From NCBI GenBank assembly GCA_026387215.1, contig JAPLMC010000099.1, forward strand, positions 12,464 to 39,991: DNA of 27,528 nucleotides, read 5' to 3'. Shown one piece after another: positions 14,718-22,613 of this stretch. The position numbers and the translations under genes were made by a program. A model generated the notes under the pieces. It was not told the origin of the DNA, did not search any database, and was given only the letters and a program-made list of their open reading frames with translations. The stretch comes from Candidatus Omnitrophota bacterium (GTDB lineage Bacteria; Omnitrophota; Gorgyraeia; Gorgyraeales; Gorgyraeaceae). Position 1 is the stretch's first letter. Each line of letters starts with the position of its first letter.

Positions 14718-16222
14718 TTTGAAATAGCCTCCAGAATAATAGATGAATAACTCGTGCCTTTTACAACAACTTGAACTGCGTCGCTTATAAAAAATCTTAT
14801 GCTAGGCAAAAGCATTAGGCCGCCTATTACACAAAATAGCGCAAGAAATGCCATAGAAAACCTCATAAGCCAAGGAGCCTCTTTTATGTTCTTTGCACCA
14901 TCTTTTCTTTCTCCAAAAAAAGCAAATTTCTGAACCTTCATAAATGCAGAAAGTGTCAGTATGCTGCCTACTACAGCGCAAACGCCGTACCCTAAATAGC
15001 CTTTTTGTATACAAGCAACGATTATTATAAGCTTGCTAAAAAAACCGCTAAAAGGCGGAATACCAGAAACAGCCATGGACGCTATCAGATTCACCTTTGC
15101 TGTAAAAGGCATTGACTTCGAGATGCCTGACATATCCCTTAAATCTTTTCCACCGCCAGCGTAATCAATTGAGCCTGCTGTTAAAAATAAAAGAGATTTC
15201 ATCACAGAATGATTTAACAAGTGAAATAGCGCCCCGAAAATCCCCAACGGAGTGCCAAGACCTATGCCAAGCAGTATATATCCTATCTGACCAATAGAGC
15301 TGTACGCCATCAGGCGTTTTAAATTCCACTGCGAAAGAGACAATATCCCGCCGATAATTATTGAAACAACGCTGAGAAACATCAGCGCTGATAAAAAACC
15401 CTGAGTAGCTCCCAATATGTTGAAAAAAATCCTTATAAGCGAATAAACTCCCAATGCCTTTATCAGGACTCCTGAAAGCATTGCTGAAACAGGCGCAGGC
15501 GCTGAAGAATGCGCGTCAGGAAGCCATGCGTGAAAAGGTATCAGAGCTGACTTTAAACCAAACCCCATTAAAAATAAAACCCCTACAAAAGGCACAAATG
15601 AATTACCCTGTTTATAGCTAAGGGTTCTTGCCATATCAGCCATATTCAACGTGGATGTAAAGCCGTATAGAAAAGCTATGGCCATAAAAATAAAACAAGA
15701 CGCTACAGAACCCATAATAGCGTATTTGAAAGACGCCTCTAACTCTTCATGGCCTGTGCCGAAAGCTACAAGCGCATAACTTGCAATAGACGCTATCTCC
15801 AGAAACACAAAAAGGTTAAACAAGTCTCCTGTTATAGCTGCTCCGTTCATCCCACATATCATTAGGGAAAAAAGCGTAAAAAATTTTGATTTATCCGTAT
15901 ATTTTTCCATATACGCTAGAGAATAAACCGTTACGAAAAACCCTATAAGACTTATAATAAAAAGTATAAACATGCTCAGACCGTCTATGACAAGGCATAT
16001 TCCAAAAGGCGGCTGCCATCCCCCTATTTTATATATCAATAATTTGCCTGGGGTATTTTGCAAGAACATCATGACGCGAAAAGAGCACACCAGAAGACTT
16101 AGACTAGTCACAACAGCCGCAATATCAGCAAAGCGTCTGATAAATTTTCCAAAAAGCGATATCAGAAACGCTGCCCCAAGCGGTATGACAACAAATAAAG
16201 GTATTATATTTATGCCTGCCAT
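14714..16222 (-). CDS. mrpD: Mrp antiporter subunit D-like / MbhH-like proton-conducting subunit
   Basis: A 502-residue membrane protein of about 14 helices, homologous to NuoL/M/N and MrpD. It keeps the residues needed for ion pumping: the TM5 glutamate in LFNLFVFLEIASIASY, the TM7 lysine in GFGLKSALIPFHAWLPDAH, the broken-helix lysine in SGVLIKALGVYSL, and HLLNHSVMKSLLFL in the second half. It would carry out Na+ or H+ translocation driven by the hydrogenase reaction. The start follows the mrpC stop with AAGGGGTTAA as ribosome binding site. Unlike the NuoL-like paralogue upstream, it has a complete set of channel charges, making it the better candidate for the working antiporter half. Confidence 0.95.
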   Translation of the reverse strand: MAGINIIPLFVVIPLGAAFLISLFGKFIRRFADIAAVVTSLSLLVCSFRVMMFLQNTPGKLLIYKIGGWQPPFGICLVIDGLSMFILFIISLIGFFVTVYSLAYMEKYTDKSKFFTLFSLMICGMNGAAITGDLFNLFVFLEIASIASYALVAFGTGHEELEASFKYAIMGSVASCFIFMAIAFLYGFTSTLNMADMARTLSYKQGNSFVPFVGVLFLMGFGLKSALIPFHAWLPDAHSSAPAPVSAMLSGVLIKALGVYSLIRIFFNILGATQGFLSALMFLSVVSIIIGGILSLSQWNLKRLMAYSSIGQIGYILLGIGLGTPLGIFGALFHLLNHSVMKSLLFLTAGSIDYAGGGKDLRDMSGISKSMPFTAKVNLIASMAVSGIPPFSGFFSKLIIIVACIQKGYLGYGVCAVVGSILTLSAFMKVQKFAFFGERKDGAKNIKEAPWLMRFSMAFLALFCVIGGLMLLPSIRFFISDAVQVVVKGTSYSSIILEAISK

Positions 16223-16561
16223 TTAACCCCTTAATCTCTTTATCTTTGTTATATCAAAAGTTCCATATCTTTCATAAATCCTTATTGCAATAGCAATCAA
16301 TAAAGCCATAACAGCCAGGGAAATAACTATAGAAGTAAGAACCAGTGCCTGCGGCAGAGGATCAACCATATTGGCTATGGTTTGATTCTGCGATTCTATA
16401 GGCGCTCTACCATGAAATTTATAACCCAGCAGCACAAAAAATAAGCTTATAGAATAATTCATTATTACAAGTCCTATTATTATCTTTACTATATTACGCT
16501 TACGCAATACACCGTAAAGCCCTACGCAGAATAATATGATACATAAGAAATAAAGCCCCAT
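16223..16561 (-). CDS. mrpC: Mrp antiporter subunit C-like / NuoK-like protein
   Basis: A 112-residue protein with three helices, homologous to NuoK, MrpC and MbhG. Visible motifs are LCIILFCVGLYGVLRKRNIVKIIIGLVIMNYSISLFFVLLGY and the strongly conserved DPLPQALVLTSIVISLAVMALLIA, where the DPLPQALVLTAIVI pattern is diagnostic for the MrpC branch. It sits between the B-like and D-like subunits, the usual order in mrp and mbh operons. It is separated from mrpB by only 4 bases and adjoins mrpD directly. Confidence 0.94.
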   Translation of the reverse strand: MGLYFLCIILFCVGLYGVLRKRNIVKIIIGLVIMNYSISLFFVLLGYKFHGRAPIESQNQTIANMVDPLPQALVLTSIVISLAVMALLIAIAIRIYERYGTFDITKIKRLRG

Positions 16562-16565
16562 TTAA

Positions 16566-17015
16566 TTATTGTCCTTCCTTAAATTTTTCCAATATTACCA
16601 GAGCTAGAAATATTGCAAAAAGTCCTACTGCTACCTTAAGTCCTATGGCTATATTACTCAATGGGATTGTGCCTGCGCTGAACAGATCAAAATGACTGCC
16701 CTTCCCTAGTATATTGCGGAAAAATGCACCTTGCGCAAAACCCAAAAGAGCTATGCCCAAAAACATTAGCGCTCCTATGCTATCAAGATTAGACGCCAGA
16801 TTTTTGGAAATTCTTGTCGCATTCGCGTCCTTGCCAAACACCAATACTAAAAGCACAAAAGACAATGCCACCATAACGCCTCCAGCAAAACCTCCGCCAG
16901 GAGAAAGATGGCCATGCAGGATAATATATATTCCAAAAAGCATGATAAAGCAAACCACTAGTCCTGTAACTGTCCTCACTATTAACGACATGCCTGATTT
17001 AGAATTATTTATCAT
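16566..17015 (-). CDS. mrpB: Mrp antiporter subunit B-like / MbhF-like protein
   Basis: A 149-residue MnhB-domain membrane protein with four helices. It shows GIYIILHGHLSPGGGFAGGVMVALSFVLLVL, the HGHxSPGGGFQGG-type signature of MrpB, and GIALLGFAQGAFFRNILGKG further on. The ATG at 17015 lies inside the end of the MbhD/E-like gene (11-base overlap), implying coupled translation. It contributes to the Na+-translocating part of the membrane arm in homologues. Confidence 0.93.
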   Translation of the reverse strand: MINNSKSGMSLIVRTVTGLVVCFIMLFGIYIILHGHLSPGGGFAGGVMVALSFVLLVLVFGKDANATRISKNLASNLDSIGALMFLGIALLGFAQGAFFRNILGKGSHFDLFSAGTIPLSNIAIGLKVAVGLFAIFLALVILEKFKEGQ

Positions 17016-17529
17016 GGGACTTGCTCCCGGTCTTTCTTAAAACAGTTACTATGCCTATAACAGCTGCAAATAATGCAGCTGCCTCTCCTAATGTGTCATA
17101 TGCCCTGAAATCTAGCACTACTCCAGTGACCAGATTAACTGAGCCTGTTTTGTCAGCACCTTCTTCCATATATTTCCTTACCACAGTCATTAAAGGTTCT
17201 CCAAAATTAGGCAGTTCTTTTAGAGCCCAATAACTAAAAAAAAGAAATACACCTGCAAATATAAGCGTAGCCATAGTATTAAAAACCCACCTGCCTTCTA
17301 TCACAAGCGGCAAGTCTTTATTCATAGTAGCCCTGATCAGAATAATCAGGCACAATATCTCAACAACCAGTTGGGTGATAGCAAGGTCAGGAGCCTTTAC
17401 TATCAGAAACGCAAGACAAAGCGCAAATCCTACTGCGCCCATAGCAATAACGCTAGAAAAAAGATCTTTCATTTCTATAGCCACAAACGCCGCAAAAATC
17501 ATGAATATTAGAAGTATATAAAGCTCCAT
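17005..17529 (-). CDS. MbhD/MbhE-like fusion (MrpA C-terminal domain)
   Basis: A 174-residue membrane protein joining two pieces that are often separate in archaeal Mbh complexes. Residues 1-75 match MbhD (DUF4040): AIEMKDLFSSVIAMGAVGFALCLAFLIVKAPDLAITQLVVEIL, which contains the PDxAxTQ motif. Residues 80-170 match MbhE: a helix TLIFAGVFLFFSYWALKELP, a loop and NLVTGVVLDFRAYDTLGEAAALFAAVIGIVTVL, with the DFRxxDTLGE motif. In Mrp antiporters these same pieces form the C-terminal extension of MrpA. The start is one base after the stop of the NuoL-like gene, with GAGG in front, so the MrpA N- and C-terminal parts are split but adjacent here. Confidence 0.92.
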   Translation of the reverse strand: MELYILLIFMIFAAFVAIEMKDLFSSVIAMGAVGFALCLAFLIVKAPDLAITQLVVEILCLIILIRATMNKDLPLVIEGRWVFNTMATLIFAGVFLFFSYWALKELPNFGEPLMTVVRKYMEEGADKTGSVNLVTGVVLDFRAYDTLGEAAALFAAVIGIVTVLRKTGSKSHDK

Positions 17530-17530
17530 A

Positions 17531-19375
17531 TTACCTCATAAAGAATAAAAATAATCCCATCATGCCTAAAAGCGTCCACACAAGATATGTAGGCAAAATC
17601 CCGTTATGGAGATATTGAAAAAAACCTCCAAGCCCAAGAACCATTTTCTTAACCTGCTCGTATAGATCAAAAAATCCAGCTTCTGCTTTTTTATAAATAA
17701 ATCCCAGAACTCCATATTCCTTTACAGTGTTATAAAATTCTGTTCCGGAAAGCCTCATATCTTTTTCAAGAGGCTCTCCTCCTATATAAGAATCGCTCAC
17801 TCTAACTGATTTAAAATTCCCCAGGAGATATATAATGAGCCCTATTACTAGCCCTGCAAACAAAAATAAAGTTGCTTTTAATGACTGCCATTTCCCTATA
17901 AATTCAAAACCAGCGCCTAAAACAGGACCTATAAAAAACTTCAAAGGTATCTGGTATGCGAATACTCCAAATACTATGCATAGAATTGCTAGAGTAATAA
18001 CCGGCACCCACATTTGCCACGAAACCTCGTCACGCGACCTGTTACCTATGACTTGCCTGTCCCGAGCGCATCTAATTTTACATTCTGGCGCGAGGGATGA
18101 CCTGTGACCTGCTTCTTGGCCTAAGAATATAGCATGAATCAGTTTTATAAACGACGCCAAAGTTAACCCACTTCCGAACATCGCTGCTGCAAGGCAAAAT
18201 ACCCACAATATCCCGCCTGATTTTCCATTCTCTACCAGGCCCTGATAGATCATCCATTTTGAAAAAAATCCATTAAAAGGAGGGATTCCTGATATTGCGC
18301 AAGCTGCAACAACTGTTGTAAAAAATGTAAGCGGCATTATTTTACTAAGCCCACCAAGATTATCCAATTCAGCTGTCTTTGTCTTGTATTCCACATTCCC
18401 ACCAGATAAAAACAAGCAACATTTATATATTGCATGATTAAGCATATGAAAAAGCCCACCTGCGATACCTATAGGATTGCCCGTACCTATTCCAAGCACC
18501 ATATAACCTACTTGACTCACTGCATGATAACCAAGTAATTTTTTAAAATCATGTTGGATAAGCGCCATCATTACTGCTGCTATTATAGTAATAGAGCCTA
18601 TTACCATGAGAATAGAATATGAAAAAGTATTCAATACAAAAATATTGAGCACCAGCCTCATCAGTAAATAAATACCCAGGAGTTTGTCAAGGCTTGCCGG
18701 CAAAAATGCAGTTACGCTGACAGGTGCCTGGCTTGCTGTTTCAGGAATCCAAGTGTGAAAAGGCATAACGCCTGCTTTTGCAAACGCGCCAATAGCTATC
18801 AAGAAAAACGACCAGAATGATAAATTGCTATCTATAGGTATTTTTATATCTGTTAAATTTAAATAGCCTGTTATCATCCACAACATACTAAAACCAATGA
18901 TCATAAATGCATCTGAACCAGCTATGATAATAAAAGTCTTTTTGCTTATAGCATTAGCCTCTGGTCCTTTCATATTAATAAGAGCATACAAAAGAAATCC
19001 CAGAAACCCCCAAGATACTAAAAATATTATAATATTATTTGAGACTGCTGCCAAAATAGATACGCCTATCGTCCATATTATGTACGCATAATAAGAAGAT
19101 ACTGATTTATAGCCAGACATTGATTTAAGAGAATATAACGTTATCAGAAAACCAAAAAATCCTATACCCGGCACTATAAACCTGGATAAGTTATCTACAT
19201 ATAAGTAACCTGCGTTAAGAGGAGAAGCAAAAAATATTTTAATTCCAGCTACAAATAGATACAAAGCTGTAAATAAACTGAAAATCTCTGCCAACTTCCT
19301 GAATTTATTAGGTATGGCAAAAATAAACAGTCCTGCGACTATTGAAACTAATATTGGCTCTAATAATATTTTCAT
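17531..19375 (-). CDS. NuoL/MrpA-like membrane subunit with in-frame repeat insertion
   Basis: A 614-residue membrane protein with about 14-16 helices from the NuoL/MrpA/HyfB family. It keeps the TM7 lysine (AFAKAGVMPFHTWIPETASQAPVS), LPASLDKLLGIYLL and HMLNHAIYKCCLFL. The TM5 motif, normally W-E-x-x-G, reads SWGFLGFLLYAL: the key glutamate is replaced by glycine. A C-terminal part continues past the usual end (FYNTVKEYGVLGFIYKKAEAGFFDLYEQVKK), resembling the lateral-helix extension of NuoL. Around residues 424-452 there is a foreign-looking hydrophilic stretch rich in R, C and D, encoded by a palindromic element at 18030-18110 that keeps the frame. It follows the large subunit gene and precedes the MbhD/E-like gene. 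Confidence 0.9.
   Translation of the reverse strand: MKILLEPILVSIVAGLFIFAIPNKFRKLAEIFSLFTALYLFVAGIKIFFASPLNAGYLYVDNLSRFIVPGIGFFGFLITLYSLKSMSGYKSVSSYYAYIIWTIGVSILAAVSNNIIIFLVSWGFLGFLLYALINMKGPEANAISKKTFIIIAGSDAFMIIGFSMLWMITGYLNLTDIKIPIDSNLSFWSFFLIAIGAFAKAGVMPFHTWIPETASQAPVSVTAFLPASLDKLLGIYLLMRLVLNIFVLNTFSYSILMVIGSITIIAAVMMALIQHDFKKLLGYHAVSQVGYMVLGIGTGNPIGIAGGLFHMLNHAIYKCCLFLSGGNVEYKTKTAELDNLGGLSKIMPLTFFTTVVAACAISGIPPFNGFFSKWMIYQGLVENGKSGGILWVFCLAAAMFGSGLTLASFIKLIHAIFLGQEAGHRSSLAPECKIRCARDRQVIGNRSRDEVSWQMWVPVITLAILCIVFGVFAYQIPLKFFIGPVLGAGFEFIGKWQSLKATLFLFAGLVIGLIIYLLGNFKSVRVSDSYIGGEPLEKDMRLSGTEFYNTVKEYGVLGFIYKKAEAGFFDLYEQVKKMVLGLGGFFQYLHNGILPTYLVWTLLGMMGLFLFFMR
18060..18097 (-). repeat. Hairpin element inside the NuoL/MrpA-like coding region
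   Basis: Minus strand TCCCTCGCG at one end and CGCTCGGGA at the other, the same terminal motifs and orientation as the first hairpin of the intergenic composite repeats. It is flanked by GGTCACAGGTCA and ATAGGTAACAGGTCGCGTGA, which may belong to the same insertion (about 18027-18111). It codes for polar residues (AGHRSSLAPECKIRCARDRQ and on) between two hydrophobic segments without breaking the frame. Confidence 0.65.
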
Positions 19376-19386
19376 ACTTTAACCCC

Positions 19387-19431
19387 GTCTACCTGACAGG
19401 TGAGCCAAATTGGATCACCTGTCAGGTAGAC
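19387..19431. repeat. 45-bp palindrome between large subunit and NuoL-like gene
   Basis: Perfect 17-bp arms GTCTACCTGACAGGTGA / TCACCTGTCAGGTAGAC with an 11-base loop. It occupies nearly the whole gap between the stop at 19437 and the next start at 19375, and could form a very stable RNA stem within the operon transcript. No T-run follows. Confidence 0.92.
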
Positions 19432-19436
19432 TTTCT

Positions 19437-20621
19437 TTATCTGCCGAGTTTATTTTTAATTTTCTCTGTTTTTTCCTGCGAAAGCCTTATTAAATCCTGG
19501 CCATCCATCATTTTTTTGCCTGTCTTATAATCCACCACTGCCATTCTCTCTGTGCAGCAATAGCACGGATCAACTGCCGCAAGTATTATAGTAGCATCTG
19601 AGATCGTCTCTCCTATTACAGCCTTTTTATTGGAGGCGACATTCATAAAACTTGGCGCCCTTATTTTATGCCTCGCAGGGCTATTCCCGCCATCTGCCAT
19701 TATATAATGCACTACTTCTCCTCTGGGTGCCTCATGCCTTCCAATGCCCTCTCCAGGAGGTATATCTTTTATGCCTGAATCTATCGGACCTTTTGGCATT
19801 TTATCAAGGCACTGAATTACTATATTTATAGATTGATATAACTCCAGTATTCTTACAACAGCCTTGCTAAATACATCGCCGCCTTCATGCGTACATACCT
19901 GCCACTCTACTTTATCATATGCAGCATAAGGATCATCTCTTCTTATATCTATATTTACGCCTGACGCCCTTGCTGTAGGTCCTACTAAACCATAATCTCT
20001 CGCGTCTTCTTTTGTTAATACCCCTACACCTTCTGTCCTCATCCTTATAACAGGATCATCCATTATAGCGCCCTTAAACATATCTAATTTCGGGATCAGC
20101 TCTTTTAATGTCTTTTTTATCCATGGAAAATCTTCTTCAAATATGTCTCTTCTTGCTCCGCCAGGCTTCATCATTCCATAGTTCTGCCTGTTACCAGTAA
20201 TTCTTTCAAATATATCTAGCACAGGCTCCCTATATCTCCAAGCCCACATCCACACTGTATTGTATCCCAAAAAATGGCCTGCTAAGCCAAGCCACAATAA
20301 ATGACTATGTATCCTCTCTAATTCTCCTATTGCAGTTCTTATATAAAGCGCTCTTTCTGGAGGCTTAACCCCCAAAAGATCATCTATCGCATTCACATAC
20401 GCAAATGGATGAGAAGTAGAACATATACCGCATATCCTCTCAACCATAAATGCTACCTGGTCGAAATTCTTTGACTCTGATATTTTTTCAACAAGCCTAT
20501 GGTTATACCCAAGCTCAATATCTATATCTACAACAGTCTCGCCATCAACATGCAGTTTAAAAAACTCTGGCTCTTCCTGTAATGGATGATACGGCCCTAT
20601 GGGTATTATCTTACGTGACAT
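19437..20621 (-). CDS. Group 4 [NiFe] hydrogenase large (catalytic) subunit
   Basis: A 394-residue NuoD/EchE/MbhL-like catalytic subunit. The nickel ligands are all present: RICGICSTSH (C64, C67) and DPCYCCTER (C353, C356), which separates it from complex I, where they are lost. Group 4 features include ELGYNHRLVE, the long ELERIHSHLLWLGLAGH helix, KPGGARRDI and GPTARASG. After CCTER there is a 35-residue tail (MAVVDYKTGKK onward), as expected of a precursor cut by the HycI protease; cleavage after R359 is inferred by analogy with HycE. It reduces protons with electrons from the Fe-S subunits, or runs in reverse, at the cytoplasmic face of the membrane arm. The start at 20621 follows a 41-bp palindrome. 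Confidence 0.95.
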   Translation of the reverse strand: MSRKIIPIGPYHPLQEEPEFFKLHVDGETVVDIDIELGYNHRLVEKISESKNFDQVAFMVERICGICSTSHPFAYVNAIDDLLGVKPPERALYIRTAIGELERIHSHLLWLGLAGHFLGYNTVWMWAWRYREPVLDIFERITGNRQNYGMMKPGGARRDIFEEDFPWIKKTLKELIPKLDMFKGAIMDDPVIRMRTEGVGVLTKEDARDYGLVGPTARASGVNIDIRRDDPYAAYDKVEWQVCTHEGGDVFSKAVVRILELYQSINIVIQCLDKMPKGPIDSGIKDIPPGEGIGRHEAPRGEVVHYIMADGGNSPARHKIRAPSFMNVASNKKAVIGETISDATIILAAVDPCYCCTERMAVVDYKTGKKMMDGQDLIRLSQEKTEKIKNKLGR

Positions 20622-20633
20622 ATTTAATCCTTA

Positions 20634-20674
20634 AACAACTTTACGAACTAACAACGTCAATTTGTAAAGTTGTT
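20634..20674. repeat. TTTAC-type palindrome, copy A4 (divergent)
   Basis: Perfect 11-bp arms AACAACTTTAC / GTAAAGTTGTT with a 19-base centre including CAACGTCAATTTG. It lies between the NuoC-like stop (20677) and the large subunit start (20621). The arms resemble the AACTTTACAAAA arm of the 23112 and 24006 copies, so it is probably a diverged member of the same family. Confidence 0.8.
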
Positions 20675-20676
20675 AG

Positions 20677-21111
20677 TTACGTGTCCCTTCTCAGTGGATA
20701 ATTTTCTTTTGGCCAGTCATCTTTTAAAAGCAAATGCTTTGGATTTTCATGACCTTTGAAATTTACTCCTAGCATTTCGTGCATTTCCATTTCTATCCAC
20801 TCTGCACATTTAAATAAAGGCAAAAGTGACTCTATCTCAAGACTTGGTTTTTCCAATATCACCCTGAGCGATATAAAAAGCCCTATATCATCCACTGCAA
20901 AATGATACAGTATTTCAATTGTCTTTCTCGTATCAACTCCGGACGCAGTGGAAAATCTAGCCTTCGCGTCATTAAAAAGATATTTAGCTATCTGCAGCAA
21001 TATAGTTTTATTGATTGTAAAATAAATCCTGTTTTTGGACTTATCCTGAAAATCCAACAGGTCTCCCCCTGAGCGAATCTTTATATTTTGTATTATTGTT
21101 TCTCTTTTCAT
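20677..21111 (-). CDS. NuoC/EchD/MbhK-like hydrogenase subunit
   Basis: A 144-residue cytoplasmic subunit of the hydrogenase core, homologous to the 30-kDa subunit of complex I (NuoC). The recognisable block is near the C terminus: FKCAEWIEMEMHEMLGVNFKGHENPKHLLLKDDWPKENYPLRRD, with the conserved WxExExxxxxGxxFxxHP-type pattern and the final PLRRD. The N-terminal half is weakly conserved, as usual. It docks on the large subunit and has no cofactor. No ribosome binding site is obvious before the ATG at 21111; a palindrome lies directly upstream. Gene order NuoB-NuoC-NuoD is that of group 4 hydrogenases. Confidence 0.9.
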   Translation of the reverse strand: MKRETIIQNIKIRSGGDLLDFQDKSKNRIYFTINKTILLQIAKYLFNDAKARFSTASGVDTRKTIEILYHFAVDDIGLFISLRVILEKPSLEIESLLPLFKCAEWIEMEMHEMLGVNFKGHENPKHLLLKDDWPKENYPLRRDT

Positions 21112-21119
21112 ATCGCATA

Positions 21120-21163
21120 AACCGCGTAGGTGGTCTCGCCGTAGGCGGACCTCCTACGCGGTT
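21120..21163. repeat. CCGCGTAGG palindrome, copy B1
   Basis: Perfect 11-bp arms AACCGCGTAGG / CCTACGCGGTT. The arm supplies the last codons (P-T-A) and the TAG stop of the NuoB-like gene. A sister copy lies at 21607-21641 on the other side of that gene. Confidence 0.9.
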
Positions 21164-21594
21164 GGAATGGTTATGTTTCCTTTAAGTTTTTCAATTAACT
21201 TCATAATACCCGCTATCATTGCCTCTGGCTTTGGAGGACAGCCTGGGATATAAATATCCACAGGCAAAAGTGAATCTACTGGATTCGGACAATTCGGCCC
21301 ATTTTTAAATATTCCCTGGCCACAGGAACATGTGCCTATTGCAATAACCACGCATGGCTTTGCAGCCTGCTCATAAACCTGCTTTATGCGCGGGACTGCT
21401 TTTAAATTCAAAGACCCTGTTACAGGTATTGCGTCCGCATGCCTTACGCTGCCTACTAGAGTGATACCGAATCTTTCCGCATCAAATCTCGGAGTCAGCA
21501 TATCAATAATTTCTATATCGCAGTTATTGCAGCTGCCTGTTGACATATGATATACCCAAATAGATTTTGTAAGCGCTTTTAATTTAAAATTCAT
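21154..21594 (-). CDS. Group 4 [NiFe] hydrogenase small subunit (NuoB/EchC/MbhJ-like)
   Basis: A 146-residue subunit that carries the 4Fe-4S cluster next to the nickel site. Cysteines are in place: STGSCNNCDIE (C22, C25), IGTCSCGQGIF (C89, C91), GPNC (C102) and IPGCPPKPE (C119). The CNNCDIE form is typical of group 4 hydrogenases. The length is normal for this branch. The last three residues (PTA) and the stop codon are encoded by the palindrome at 21120-21163, suggesting that the palindrome landed at the gene end and replaced the original terminus. It passes electrons between the ferredoxin-like subunits and the large subunit. Confidence 0.94.
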   Translation of the reverse strand: MNFKLKALTKSIWVYHMSTGSCNNCDIEIIDMLTPRFDAERFGITLVGSVRHADAIPVTGSLNLKAVPRIKQVYEQAAKPCVVIAIGTCSCGQGIFKNGPNCPNPVDSLLPVDIYIPGCPPKPEAMIAGIMKLIEKLKGNITIPTA

Positions 21595-21606
21595 AAAAAT
21601 TGAAGA

Positions 21607-21641
21607 AACCGCGTAGGTCGCCGTAAGCGTCCTATGCGGTT
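21607..21641. repeat. CCGCGTAGG palindrome, copy B2
   Basis: Arms AACCGCGTAGG / CCTATGCGGTT (10 of 11 pair, one G-T possible) with centre TCGCCGTAAGCGT, near-identical to the core of copy B1 (TCGCCGTAGGCGG). It lies between the NuoH-like stop (21649) and the NuoB-like start (21594). Confidence 0.88.
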
Positions 21642-21648
21642 GAGTTGG

Positions 21649-22563
21649 TTAAAGCCCCTTTACAGCCAACAATACTGCCAGCACTGCCAATAGCGTCATC
21701 TTGCCCCAAAAAAATCTTACTGCCTGGTCAATCCTCACACGCGGATTTGTGTTTCTTATTAAAATTATTATAACTAAAATTATTACATACTTCCACAGAC
21801 TTAAAAAACTAAATCCCTGCCAAAATAGCGTTATTAAAAATAATGGCAAAACTACCATTAACATTGTCTTTGTAAGCTTAAAAATTGCCAAAAGCATACC
21901 TGAATATTCTATAAACGTGCCTCCCATTATTTCTGTTTCTGCCTCGCTTGCATCAAATGGCACAAGGCCAAGCTTTGCCTGTATGCAGAATATCATAACA
22001 ATAAACGCAATAATGCCTGAAAGACTTGTTATAAATGGGCCATTTGCCACTTGATAATTTATAATCTCATTTAATCTCAAAAGCCCATGACTTTTAATAA
22101 TAGGGACTATCAAAGAAATAATAAAAGGTAATTCATATGCCATTACCATTTTTATCTCTCTTGACGCTCCAAGTGACGCTAGGGGATTCCCGCTAGCTGA
22201 AGCGCCCAATATAACAGCTATCGCAGGTATTGTCAAAAGATATACAATTACTATAATATCTCCAGAAAAACCTTTTGAACCAGGGTCTATATTTACAAGC
22301 CATACAAGCATGGACACGAGTGTAGCAGCGCTCAATCCTAGCATAGGCGAAAGAAAAAATAATTCTTTTGAAGCTGTCCTTGGAACTATAATCTCTTTTA
22401 TGCTAAGCTTTACAAGGTCCATGAAAGGCTGATACCATGGCGGCCCAACTCTCCATTGAATACGGCTAGTAACTTTACGGTCTATCCAACATGCCATAAG
22501 GCCAAAACACGCTGTAAATAAAAAACCTGGGAATATAACAAAATTAAATAAATATTTTAACAT
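21649..22563 (-). CDS. NuoH/EchB/MbhM-like membrane subunit
   Basis: A 304-residue membrane protein of about eight helices that anchors the hydrogenase core to the membrane arm and lines the path linking redox change to ion movement. Signatures: ACWIDRKVTSRIQWRVGPPWYQPFMDLVKL (the ExRK..RxGP region of NuoH, here with D in place of the first E), ASGNPLASLGASREIKMVMAYELPF, and PFDASEAETEIMGGTFIEYSGMLLA, the EAExE..EYSG block with its conserved acidic residues. It follows the HycB-like ferredoxin gene after a short palindrome. A weak GAAAAGAT precedes the ATG at 22563. Confidence 0.94.
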   Translation of the reverse strand: MLKYLFNFVIFPGFLFTACFGLMACWIDRKVTSRIQWRVGPPWYQPFMDLVKLSIKEIIVPRTASKELFFLSPMLGLSAATLVSMLVWLVNIDPGSKGFSGDIIVIVYLLTIPAIAVILGASASGNPLASLGASREIKMVMAYELPFIISLIVPIIKSHGLLRLNEIINYQVANGPFITSLSGIIAFIVMIFCIQAKLGLVPFDASEAETEIMGGTFIEYSGMLLAIFKLTKTMLMVVLPLFLITLFWQGFSFLSLWKYVIILVIIILIRNTNPRVRIDQAVRFFWGKMTLLAVLAVLLAVKGL

Positions 22564-22577
22564 ATCTTTTCAGCTTT

Positions 22578-22611
22578 AAGCTGTAAGCTATAAACTTACG
22601 GCTTATAGCTT
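22578..22611. repeat. Inverted repeat between HycB-like and NuoH-like genes
   Basis: Arms AAGCTGTAAGC / GCTTATAGCTT pair at 10 of 11 positions, the remaining one able to form a wobble, with a 12-base loop. A small extra palindrome, AGCTTTAAGCT, overlaps its left edge. It fills the gap between 22614 and 22563. Confidence 0.8.
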
Positions 22612-22613
22612 TA

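Noticed and set aside
19387..19431. Intrinsic terminator at the 45-bp palindrome
   Set aside because: The stem is strong but no T-run follows on the minus strand, and stopping there would cut the operon before all its Mrp-like subunits.
17531..22563. Respiratory complex I (Nuo)
   Set aside because: The NuoD-like subunit keeps RICGIC and DPCYCC nickel ligands, HycI and hyp genes are adjacent, and NuoE/F/G are absent. A group 4 hydrogenase fits better.
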